NCBI GenBank assembly: GCA_004298295.1
Contig: SCUH01000113.1
Location: forward strand, 1 to 26,273
DNA length: 26,273 bases
Source: Betaproteobacteria bacterium
GTDB taxonomy: Bacteria > Pseudomonadota > Gammaproteobacteria > Burkholderiales > SG8-39
Direction: 5' to 3'
Of this stretch, positions 7,183-13,121 are shown in pieces. Both the position numbers and the translations under genes were made by a program. The notes under the pieces are model-generated. The model made no database searches. It was not told the origin of the DNA and was given only the letters and a program-made list of their open reading frames with translations. Each line of letters opens with the position of its first letter. The stretch's first letter is position 1.

Positions 7183-8273
7183 CCTCGGGGCTTTACGTCG
7201 GCCTGATGTCGGGGACCAGCCTCGACGGGGTCGACGCGGCGCTGGTCGATTTTTCCGAGCGCATGCCGCGCGTCGTCGGGCACGCGCACCTTCCCTTCGA
7301 CGATCGTTTGCGCGCGGAATTGCTCGCGCTGGCGGCACCCGGACCGGACGATCTCGGTCGTGCCGCCAACTTGGCCAATGAACTGGCGCGCCGCTACGCG
7401 GTCGCGGTCGCCGCGGCGCTGGAGGGCACCGGCGTCGCACAGCGGGACATCGTCGCCATCGGCTGCCACGGCCAGACCGTGCGCCACCGCCCAGACCTGG
7501 GCTACACGGTGCAGATCGGGAACGCGGCGCTGCTCGCCGAGCTCACCGCGCTGCGCGTCGTCGCCGACTTTCGCAGCCGCGATGTCGCTGCAGGCGGCCA
7601 GGGTGCGCCGCTCGTGCCGGCGTTCCATGCGGCGGTCTTTGCACTGCGCGGCGAGGACCGCGCAGTGCTCAATCTGGGGGGCATCGCCAACCTGACCCTG
7701 CTGTCGCGCGAAGGCCGCGTGACAGGCTTTGACAGCGGTCCCGGCAACTGCCTGATGGACTTGTGGGCGGCGCGGCATCTGGGCATGCCTTGCGACCGCG
7801 ACGGCGCCTGGGCGAGCGGCGGCTCCGTGATGGAGAAACTGCTCGCTGAATGGCTGGGGGCTCCCTATTTCAGCGCGCCGCCGCCCAAAAGCACCGGGCG
7901 CGAAATGTTCGGCGAGGCCTGGTTACGCAGCGCGCTCCCGCTGGGCGCCGCGCCGCAGGATGTGCAGGCGACGCTCCTGGAATTCACAGTGCGCAGCATC
8001 GCCGCGGCCTTGCAGCTCGCGGGCTTCAGCGCGCAACGCGTGATCGTCTGTGGCGGCGGGACGCGAAATCGGGCGCTGATGCGCCGGATACGGATGCAGC
8101 TTCGGCCCGCGCACGTGGAATCGAGCAGTCAGTACGGCCTCGATCCGCAGCTGGTGGAAGCGGTGGCCTTTGCCTGGCTGGCGATGCAGGCGATGAACCA
8201 CAAGCCCGCCAGCATTCCTGCGGTCACCGGGGCGCGCGGCCCCCGCGTGCTCGGCGCAATCTATCCCGCCTGA
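7179..8273 (+). CDS. anmK: Anhydro-N-acetylmuramic acid kinase
   Basis: AnmK opens and phosphorylates 1,6-anhydro-MurNAc, released during peptidoglycan turnover, to give MurNAc-6-phosphate for recycling; cytoplasmic. It has 364 residues, the usual length. GTSLDGVD (12-19) is the phosphate-binding signature, and a GFDSGPGNCLMD stretch and a VCGGGTRN motif near residue 290 fit the ASKHA kinase fold. The GTG start at 7179 overlaps the peptidase TGA (GTGA, 7179-7182), so translation is coupled. It converges on erpA 12 bases later. A 6-bp hairpin at 8264-8278 spans its stop codon but lacks a T-run. Confidence 0.96.
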   Translation: MTSGLYVGLMSGTSLDGVDAALVDFSERMPRVVGHAHLPFDDRLRAELLALAAPGPDDLGRAANLANELARRYAVAVAAALEGTGVAQRDIVAIGCHGQTVRHRPDLGYTVQIGNAALLAELTALRVVADFRSRDVAAGGQGAPLVPAFHAAVFALRGEDRAVLNLGGIANLTLLSREGRVTGFDSGPGNCLMDLWAARHLGMPCDRDGAWASGGSVMEKLLAEWLGAPYFSAPPPKSTGREMFGEAWLRSALPLGAAPQDVQATLLEFTVRSIAAALQLAGFSAQRVIVCGGGTRNRALMRRIRMQLRPAHVESSSQYGLDPQLVEAVAFAWLAMQAMNHKPASIPAVTGARGPRVLGAIYPA

Positions 8274-8285
8274 GGCGGGGCTGGA

Positions 8286-8636
8286 TCAGGCGGAGAAGGA
8301 CGAACCGCAGCCGCAGGTGGTGGTCGCGTTCGGATTCTTGATGACGAACTGCGCCCCTTCGAGGCCTTCCTGATAGTCGATCTCGGCGCCAACCAGGTAC
8401 TGGTAGCTCATTGGATCGATCAGCAGCGTAACGCCGTTCTTTTGCATCACGGTGTCGTCGTCGTTCTGCATCTCGTCGAAGGTGAAGCCATACTGGAAGC
8501 CCGAGCAGCCGCCGCCATTGACGAACACGCGGAGCTTGAGGTCCGGGTTGCCTTCCTCCTCGATCAGCTGTCTGACCTTTCCCGCGGCGTTATCGGTGAA
8601 GATCAGCGGTGCGGGCATCTCTACTGCGGCATTCAT
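8286..8636 (-). CDS. erpA: Iron-sulfur cluster insertion protein ErpA
   Basis: A-type carrier that delivers Fe-S clusters to apoproteins such as IspG and respiratory enzymes; cytoplasmic. It has 116 residues, as usual. The three cluster cysteines are present: Cys44 in GGGCSGF and Cys108/Cys110 in TTCGCGSSF. AGGAG lies 6 bases before the ATG. It is transcribed in the same direction as the bactofilin gene upstream but is separated by 84 bases that hold a candidate promoter, so it may be expressed both from read-through and on its own. Confidence 0.97.
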   Translation of the reverse strand: MNAAVEMPAPLIFTDNAAGKVRQLIEEEGNPDLKLRVFVNGGGCSGFQYGFTFDEMQNDDDTVMQKNGVTLLIDPMSYQYLVGAEIDYQEGLEGAQFVIKNPNATTTCGCGSSFSA

Positions 8637-8662
8637 GTGCGGCTCCTGATTGGCAATGTGAA

Positions 8663-8692
8663 ATTCTGCTACGAGCTTTCCCGTGGGGTCAA
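8663..8692 (-). promoter_or_regulatory. Candidate erpA promoter
   Basis: On the minus strand: -35 TTGACC (8687-8692), 18-bp spacer, -10 CAGAAT (8663-8668). The leader would be about 20 bases and includes the AGGAG ribosome site. The -10 is weak (4 of 6). I see no Fe-S regulator site such as IscR with confidence. Confidence 0.45.
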
Positions 8693-8720
8693 AGGGGGCA
8701 TTCCGGCCGCGAGGCGCGGT

Positions 8721-9113
8721 TCAGGATGCGAGCTTGAGTCCGGCCGACTTCGCCTCTACGGCATGATGGACCAGCCGCCCCTCGACCACCGCGCCCCTGA
8801 CGATTTCGATGCTTTTATAGTGCACGTCGCCTTTGACCCGGCATCCCGCCTGAAGTTCGAGCGATTCCGAGGCGTGCACCGGCCCGTTGATCGTGCCGTT
8901 GATGACCACGTGCGCGGCCTGCACCTCGCCGTCGATGCGCCCCTGCTCCGAGAGCACCAGCGTTCCGGGCTGATCGGGCAAGGCGGCGACATTGCCGCGC
9001 ACCGTGCCATCGACGCGCAAGCCGCCGCTGAAGAAGAGATTGCCTTCGATCCGCGTCGTGGCGCCGATCAGGCTGTCAATCCGGTTCTGCGGCTTGCTTT
9101 CCCTGCGGAACAT
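8721..9113 (-). CDS. Bactofilin (polymer-forming cytoskeletal protein)
   Basis: Bactofilins assemble into filaments without nucleotide and usually position cell-wall enzymes or polar structures at the inner membrane. The protein has 130 residues. A short basic N-terminal tail is followed by a run of short beta repeats with regular hydrophobic and Gly residues (for example LRVDGTVRGNV, GRIDGEV, VVINGTINGPV, CRVKGDVHYKSIEI), the beta-helix signature. AGGGAGGA stands 4 bases before the ATG. It lies 9 bases after the DUF6776 gene, so they share an operon. M23 peptidases are known bactofilin partners, and one is encoded 1.5 kb away on the other strand. Confidence 0.92.
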   Translation of the reverse strand: MFRRESKPQNRIDSLIGATTRIEGNLFFSGGLRVDGTVRGNVAALPDQPGTLVLSEQGRIDGEVQAAHVVINGTINGPVHASESLELQAGCRVKGDVHYKSIEIVRGAVVEGRLVHHAVEAKSAGLKLAS

Positions 9114-9122
9114 GCGTCCTCC

Positions 9123-9881
9123 CTAGCCCAGCTTGGCGGTCTGCGTCGCTCGCGACTGCCCCGAGCCGCTCTCATAAATGCGCACCTGCACGGATTCGAC
9201 GCGCGCAGCCGGGTTCACCCGGAACGTCCCTTCGATGCGCTGGAAGCGCTTGAACGCCAGCCTGAATTCCTGCTGCGTTGCTGCGCTGCCGGCCTCTGGC
9301 AAAGCCATCATAACATTGCGGCCGTCCTGGGCCACGCTGACGAGCAGCTCGTAGCGCCCCTGGAAATCGCCTGCGCGCCCCCCGGGGGCAAGCACCAGAA
9401 GGTGATAGCGGTACTCCCCCGGCAGCAGCTCCGGCTGGACCTTGAAGCGCTGGATGGCTAGCGGGGGGGACGTTTTCGGGTCGGCCGAAAGCGTGCGCTC
9501 GAACACCGCCAGTTCCTCGCGCAGGCGCGCATTCTCGCCCTCGAGGGCGCGCACCTGCCGGGCGAGGTTCTGCTGCGCCGTGCGCTCGATCGAGATCTTG
9601 CTTTCCGCGGCATTGGCCAGCTTCCCGAGGCGCTCAAGCTCTTCGCGGCTGGCCGCCAGATCGCGCTTCAGGGCAGCAATCTCCCGATCGACCTCGCTGC
9701 GATCGAAGCCGGCGTAGCGCCGCCCGGCGTCGTACATCCACGCTGCGAGCGCTGCCGAGCACGCCAGCAGCAGGACCAGCGCCAGCCAGCGCAGGTACCA
9801 CGGCACATGCGTGCGCACCGCGACCCTGGGCGCCGCGATGCCGAATCGCTGGCGCAGCTTCCATAGCCGGACCGCATTCAC
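9123..9881 (-). CDS. DUF6776-type membrane protein with coiled coil
   Basis: Protein of unknown function, 252 residues. The N terminus is basic, one transmembrane segment follows (about 28-50), then a coiled coil (about 60-130, rich in Glu/Leu/Arg: REELERLGKL, ARLREELAVF). A periplasmic beta-rich domain (about 145-245) comes last. I recognise it as the uncharacterised betaproteobacterial family that sits between argC and a bactofilin gene. The start is GTG at 9881, overlapping the argC TGA by 4 bases (GTGA). Inference: a membrane partner of the bactofilin, with the coiled coil spanning the periplasm. The family assignment is from memory of the gene order and architecture. Confidence 0.82.
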   Translation of the reverse strand: MNAVRLWKLRQRFGIAAPRVAVRTHVPWYLRWLALVLLLACSAALAAWMYDAGRRYAGFDRSEVDREIAALKRDLAASREELERLGKLANAAESKISIERTAQQNLARQVRALEGENARLREELAVFERTLSADPKTSPPLAIQRFKVQPELLPGEYRYHLLVLAPGGRAGDFQGRYELLVSVAQDGRNVMMALPEAGSAATQQEFRLAFKRFQRIEGTFRVNPAARVESVQVRIYESGSGQSRATQTAKLG

Positions 9882-10918
9882 GGCACCACCGGGACCTGCT
9901 CCAGGCCGCTCGCCTCCGCAAGACCGAACATGATATTCATGTTCTGCACCGCCTGGCCGGAGGCGCCCTTGACGAGATTGTCGATGACGGCGAGCACCAC
10001 CAGCGTGTCGGCACGGCGCGCGCTTTCACTGGGCCGATGCACCGCGATGCGGCAGAGATTCGCGGCGCGCACCGAGCGCGTATCCGGGTAGCTGCCTGCG
10101 GGCATCACGTCAATGAACGGCTCCGCCGCGTAACGCCGCTCGAACAGTGCCTGGAAATTCGTCTCCCGCGTCACCCGCGCGTACAGCGTGGCATGGATGC
10201 CGCGAATCATGGGCGCGAGGTGCGGCGTGAAGATCAATCCGATGTCGCGCCCGGCGACCTGCGCCAGTCCCTGTCGAATTTCCGGCCAATGCCGGTGACC
10301 CATGACGCCATAGGCCGCGAAATTGTCCGAGGCTTCGGCGTACAGCAGATGCTGCTCCGACTTGCGGCCGGCCCCGGATACACCGGACTTGGCATCCGCG
10401 ATCAGATGATCCAGATCGACTGCGCCAGCTTCCACCAGCGGCAGGAAACCGAGCTGCACCGACGTCGGGTAGCAGCCTGGGTTTGCCACCAGCCGCGCCG
10501 CGCGGATGGTCGTGCGGTTCACCTCGCACAGGCCGTACACGGCCTCGGCCACGAGCTCGGGGGCGGCGTGCTTCATGCGGTACCAGCGCTCCCACTCGAG
10601 GACATCCTTGATGCGGAAGTCCGCCGACAGGTCGATGACCCGGACGCCGGCGTCGACCAAGGCGCGCGCCTCCCCCATCGCGACGCCGTTGGGCGTGGCG
10701 AAGAACACCACGTCGCACTGCCTCAGCGGTGCCTTGTCCGGTTCACTGAACGCCAGCGACACGCGCCCGCGCAGGCTGGAAAACAGCGCGCTGACCGGCG
10801 TGCCCGCCTCCTTGCGCGAAGTAATCGCCGCGAGTTCGACCTGCGGATGCTGCGCGAGCAGGCGCAGCAGTTCCACGCCCGTGTACCCGGTGCCGCCGAC
10901 TATGCCTGCCTTGATCAT
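9878..10918 (-). CDS. argC: N-acetyl-gamma-glutamyl-phosphate reductase
   Basis: NADPH-dependent reduction of N-acetyl-glutamyl phosphate to the semialdehyde, third step of arginine synthesis; cytoplasmic. It has 346 residues, the long type-1 form. GGTGYTG (8-14) binds NADP, and Cys149 in NPGCYPT is the catalytic cysteine. I chose ATG 10918 because the nucleotide-binding motif starts within its first ten residues; an in-frame reading reaching 10993 would enter the rpsI terminator. The stop overlaps the next gene by 4 bases. I see no clear promoter in the 70 bases upstream and no arginine-repressor box. Confidence 0.97.
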   Translation of the reverse strand: MIKAGIVGGTGYTGVELLRLLAQHPQVELAAITSRKEAGTPVSALFSSLRGRVSLAFSEPDKAPLRQCDVVFFATPNGVAMGEARALVDAGVRVIDLSADFRIKDVLEWERWYRMKHAAPELVAEAVYGLCEVNRTTIRAARLVANPGCYPTSVQLGFLPLVEAGAVDLDHLIADAKSGVSGAGRKSEQHLLYAEASDNFAAYGVMGHRHWPEIRQGLAQVAGRDIGLIFTPHLAPMIRGIHATLYARVTRETNFQALFERRYAAEPFIDVMPAGSYPDTRSVRAANLCRIAVHRPSESARRADTLVVLAVIDNLVKGASGQAVQNMNIMFGLAEASGLEQVPVVP

Positions 10919-10985
10919 GAAGGTCACCCGTCCGACGTCGAAAGCGGCACCGCCCGCCATTGAGCCGGCGCCACTGCCAAGAGCC

Positions 10986-11017
10986 CAAAACAAAAAAAGC
11001 CGCCCGCAGGCGGCTTT
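10986..11017 (-). terminator. Rho-independent terminator of rplM-rpsI
   Basis: On the minus strand, AAAGCCGCC and GGCGGCTTT pair around a TGCG loop (10996-11017) and are followed by an unbroken T-run (stem end included, seven T) and then GTTTTG. It lies 19 bases after the rpsI stop. It is a textbook terminator that isolates argC from ribosomal-protein transcription. Confidence 0.92.
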
Positions 11018-11035
11018 GCATTGCTCGATTACCGA

Positions 11036-11428
11036 TCAGCGTTTCGAGAACTGCTTGCGCCGCCGCGCCTTGTGAAAGCCGACCTTCTTTCGCTCCACCT
11101 CGCGCGCATCGCGCGTCACCAGGCCGGCGCCCTTGAGCGCCGGCTTGAGCGCCGCATCATACTCGATCAACGCGCGCGCAATTCCATGCCGTACCGCGCC
11201 GGCCTGGCCGTTCTCGCCGCCGCCGAAAACGTTCACCGAGATGTCGAAGCTGGCCAGGTTCTTGGTCGTATCGAGCGGCTGGCGCACGATCATGCGGCCG
11301 GTTTCGCGGGTGAAGAACTCGTCCACCGGCTTGCCGTTGACCATGATCTGGCCCTTGCCCGGCTTGAGGAAGACGCGCGCCACAGCGCTCTTGCGCCGTC
11401 CGGTGCCGTAGTAGTAGTCACCCACCAT
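11036..11428 (-). CDS. rpsI: 30S ribosomal protein S9
   Basis: Small-subunit ribosomal protein whose C-terminal tail reaches the P-site tRNA. It has 130 residues. The N-terminal YYGTGRRKSAVARVF, the central GGGENGQAGAVRHGIARAL, and the basic C terminus RRRKQFSKR are universal S9 features, and the tail ends in the conserved Lys-Arg. It starts 1 base after the rplM stop, in the invariant rplM-rpsI operon. Confidence 0.98.
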   Translation of the reverse strand: MVGDYYYGTGRRKSAVARVFLKPGKGQIMVNGKPVDEFFTRETGRMIVRQPLDTTKNLASFDISVNVFGGGENGQAGAVRHGIARALIEYDAALKPALKGAGLVTRDAREVERKKVGFHKARRRKQFSKR

Positions 11429-11429
11429 G

Positions 11430-11858
11430 TCAGATCTCCAGTGCGGTCGGTTGCTGCGCCGAGTGCGGATGGCTTTCGCCGGCGTACACCTTGAGCTTGC
11501 GCAGCATGGCGTAGCCGAGAGGCCCTTTGGGCAGCATCCCCTTCACCGCTTTTTCGAGCGCGCGCGTCGGATGGCTGACCTGCAGCTTGGCGAACGATGT
11601 TTCGCGGATGCCGCCCGGGTAATTCGTGTGACGGATATAGGTCTTGTCGAGCGCCTTGCGCCCGGTCACCCGGACCTTCGCGGCGTTGACCACGACGATG
11701 AAGTCGCCGGTATCCACGTGGGGGGTGTATTCGGGCTTGTGCTTGCCCCGCAAGCGCGTGGCGATCTGCGACGCGAGCCGCCCGAGCACCTTGCCTTGAG
11801 CGTTGACAAGGTACCAGTGCTGCTTCACATCGCCGGCCTTGGCCGTGTAGGTTTTCAT
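11430..11858 (-). CDS. rplM: 50S ribosomal protein L13
   Basis: Early-assembly protein of the large ribosomal subunit, 142 residues, the normal length. The LGRLASQIATRLRGKHKPEYTPH-type N-terminal region and MLPKGPLGYAMLRKLKVYAG C-terminal region are diagnostic. The ATG at 11858 is preceded by an AAGG ribosome site. A strong promoter lies about 30 bases upstream, and a separate small transcription unit ends just before that promoter. Confidence 0.98.
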   Translation of the reverse strand: MKTYTAKAGDVKQHWYLVNAQGKVLGRLASQIATRLRGKHKPEYTPHVDTGDFIVVVNAAKVRVTGRKALDKTYIRHTNYPGGIRETSFAKLQVSHPTRALEKAVKGMLPKGPLGYAMLRKLKVYAGESHPHSAQQPTALEI

Positions 11859-11885
11859 GCCTTGCCTGATTGCGAAAAACGCGAG

Positions 11886-11914
11886 ATTTTATTGCACCGC
11901 GAAACCACGGTCAA
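11886..11914 (-). promoter_or_regulatory. Promoter of rplM-rpsI
   Basis: On the minus strand: -35 TTGACC (11909-11914), 17-bp spacer, -10 TAAAAT (11886-11891). The leader would be about 20 bases, ending in the rplM ribosome site. The -35 lies only 14 bases beyond the T-run of the upstream terminator. Confidence 0.78.
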
Positions 11915-11928
11915 ACCCTTGTTGGAAC

Positions 11929-11960
11929 AAAAAAAAGGCGCAACCCGCGAAGGCTGCGCC
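11929..11960 (-). terminator. Rho-independent terminator upstream of rplM
   Basis: On the minus strand, GGCGCAGCC and GGTTGCGCC pair (one G-U) around a 6-base loop (11937-11960), followed by eight T (11929-11936). It faces the minus direction, although no minus-strand protein gene ends here. This is the main reason to suspect a small RNA gene. It also insulates the rplM promoter. Confidence 0.85.
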
Positions 11961-12000
11961 CAATCCACCAAAGGAGGAGGATGGAAGAGCATTGAAGCTA
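11929..12000 (-). ncRNA. Candidate small RNA with anti-Shine-Dalgarno loop
   Basis: A self-contained transcription unit of about 72 bases with its own promoter (12007-12035) and a strong U8 terminator (11929-11960), and no protein gene inside. In the middle of the RNA, CCAUC and GGUGG can pair and expose the loop CUCCUCCUUU (about 11970-11979), which is complementary to AAAGGAGGAG, a perfect ribosome-binding site. Known sRNAs of several proteobacteria (CUCCUCC-loop families) use such loops with Hfq to block translation. Promoter, loop and terminator are seen directly; expression and function are inferred. On the opposite strand the same bases give a ribosome site followed by a four-codon reading (MEEH), which seems less likely to matter. 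Confidence 0.55.
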
Positions 12001-12006
12001 GAATGG

Positions 12007-12035
12007 AGCATACGCGAATAAATGGTGCGACGCAA
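12007..12035 (-). promoter_or_regulatory. Candidate promoter of the small RNA
   Basis: On the minus strand: -35 TTGCGT (12030-12035), 17-bp spacer, -10 TATGCT (12007-12012). Transcription would begin near 12000, about 40 bases before the terminator stem. Confidence 0.55.
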
Positions 12036-12205
12036 TAATTAGAATCGGCCCACCGACAGCCTAACGAAATCACTCGATTTATGAATTAACCTGTTGATCT
12101 CATATGATGTATTTCATGAGAAGAAGCCCAAGGTCGCAATCCGTAGACGTTTCCTGCGATCCGTTTCGCTGCAGCGCATGATCGCGATATCGGGAGGACC
12201 CTGAG
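12036..12205 (+). other. Intergenic stretch upstream of the OsmC-like gene
   Basis: This 170-base gap is less GC-rich than its surroundings. It has a TATGAT box (12103-12108) that could be a -10 element, but I see no matching -35. TCTCAT and ATGAGA arms around 12098-12122 make a loose inverted repeat. GGGAGGA precedes the OsmC start. No tRNA or reading frame convinces me here. Confidence 0.3.
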
Positions 12206-12625
12206 ATGCAATGCACGGTGCGCTGGCGTGGTGACGGCATGACTTTGCTGGCCGAAACCGAAAGCGGGCATCTCGCGGCCATGGATGGCGCCCCTGAAGG
12301 CGGCGGGCGCAACCTCGCGCCGCGTCCCATGGAAATGGTGCTCCTCGGCGCGGGCGGCTGCACGGCCTACGACGTGGTCCTGATCCTGAAGCGCAGCCGT
12401 CAGCAGGTCACCGGTTGCGAGGTGCGGCTGCAGGCAGAGCGCGCGGCGACCGATCCCAAGGTGTTCACTCGCATCCACATGCACTTCATCGTTCGCGGAC
12501 GCGACCTCAGGCCCGCGCTGGTCGAAAACGCGCTTCGCCTGTCGCACGAAAAATACTGCTCGGCCTCGATCATGCTCGCCAAGACCGCCGAACTGACGCA
12601 GGACTTCGAGATCATCGAGGGCTGA
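12206..12625 (+). CDS. OsmC/YhfA-family thiol protein
   Basis: OsmC-like proteins are small cytoplasmic homodimers; some reduce organic hydroperoxides with a cysteine pair, while the YhfA branch has no settled role. This one has 139 residues. Cys52 (GAGGCTAYDV) and Cys118 (HEKYCSAS) sit at the two redox positions, so peroxidase chemistry is possible. GGAGGA lies 8 bases before the ATG. It stands alone on the plus strand between the small RNA and the cyclic-nucleotide-binding gene, on which it converges 23 bases later. Family confident, function not. Confidence 0.9.
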   Translation: MQCTVRWRGDGMTLLAETESGHLAAMDGAPEGGGRNLAPRPMEMVLLGAGGCTAYDVVLILKRSRQQVTGCEVRLQAERAATDPKVFTRIHMHFIVRGRDLRPALVENALRLSHEKYCSASIMLAKTAELTQDFEIIEG

Positions 12626-12648
12626 CGCGGGCACGCACCCGCCGCGCC

Positions 12649-13101
12649 CTACTTTGCACCGGCCCTATTCTTGATCAATTGCTGTGTCGTGTTGACCAGG
12701 CGCATCGCGAAAACCTTGATCAGTTCGATGGCCGCATCGGGATTCTGCCGGACGACATTGATGAACAGATCCTTCGGGATGCGCAGCGCCTCGACTTTGG
12801 TCATCGCGGTCACCGTCGCCGTGCGCGGAAGATCCACGAAGATTGCGATCTCCCCGATCACCTCGTGCTTGCCCAGGGTATTGACGATCACGGGACCGTG
12901 CGGGCTCGGCACCGACACTTCCGCCGAACCTTCAATGATGATGTAGGCGGCATCGGCCATGTCGCCCACCTTGACCAGGGCTTGGCCCGGGTCGTAAGTC
13001 AGGCGCTCGCTGCCGAAGCACAACAGCTTCCGCATGGCTGGCGCAATGCCGCTGAAGAGAGGGATTTGCCGCATCATTTCGACTTCCTGGTCCAAGGACA
13101 T
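12649..13101 (-). CDS. Stand-alone cyclic-nucleotide-binding domain protein
   Basis: A single Crp-type sensor domain, 150 residues, with no DNA-binding helix-turn-helix. The phosphate-binding cassette reads GEIAIFVDLPRTATV (83-97). Glu84 (ribose) and Arg93 (phosphate) are both present, so real binding of cAMP or cGMP is plausible. After the beta-roll come two helices (about 110-145) and a basic end. I chose ATG 13101 because AGGAGGT lies 5 bases before it; the frame remains open upstream to a TTG at 13125. It starts 20 bases after the ABC gene stop, in the same operon. Inference: it senses a nucleotide and acts on the ABC protein or another partner by contact, not on DNA. Confidence 0.85.
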   Translation of the reverse strand: MSLDQEVEMMRQIPLFSGIAPAMRKLLCFGSERLTYDPGQALVKVGDMADAAYIIIEGSAEVSVPSPHGPVIVNTLGKHEVIGEIAIFVDLPRTATVTAMTKVEALRIPKDLFINVVRQNPDAAIELIKVFAMRLVNTTQQLIKNRAGAK

Positions 13102-13121
13102 CGTCCACCTCCTGCCAGCAA

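Noticed and set aside
8264..8278. CCCGCC-TGA-GGCGGG hairpin between anmK and erpA
   Set aside because: A 6-bp stem without a T-run in either direction; too weak to call a terminator.
10919..10993. Longer argC start reaching 10993
   Set aside because: It would begin inside the T-tail region of the rpsI terminator. The NADP motif fits the start at 10918.
11855..12073. 72-codon minus-strand frame upstream of rplM
   Set aside because: It spans the predicted sRNA terminator and the rplM promoter, and has no family resemblance or ribosome site.
12626..12648. GCGGG/CCCGC hairpin between the OsmC-like and cyclic-nucleotide genes
   Set aside because: A 5-bp stem with no T-run; expected by chance in such GC-rich DNA.
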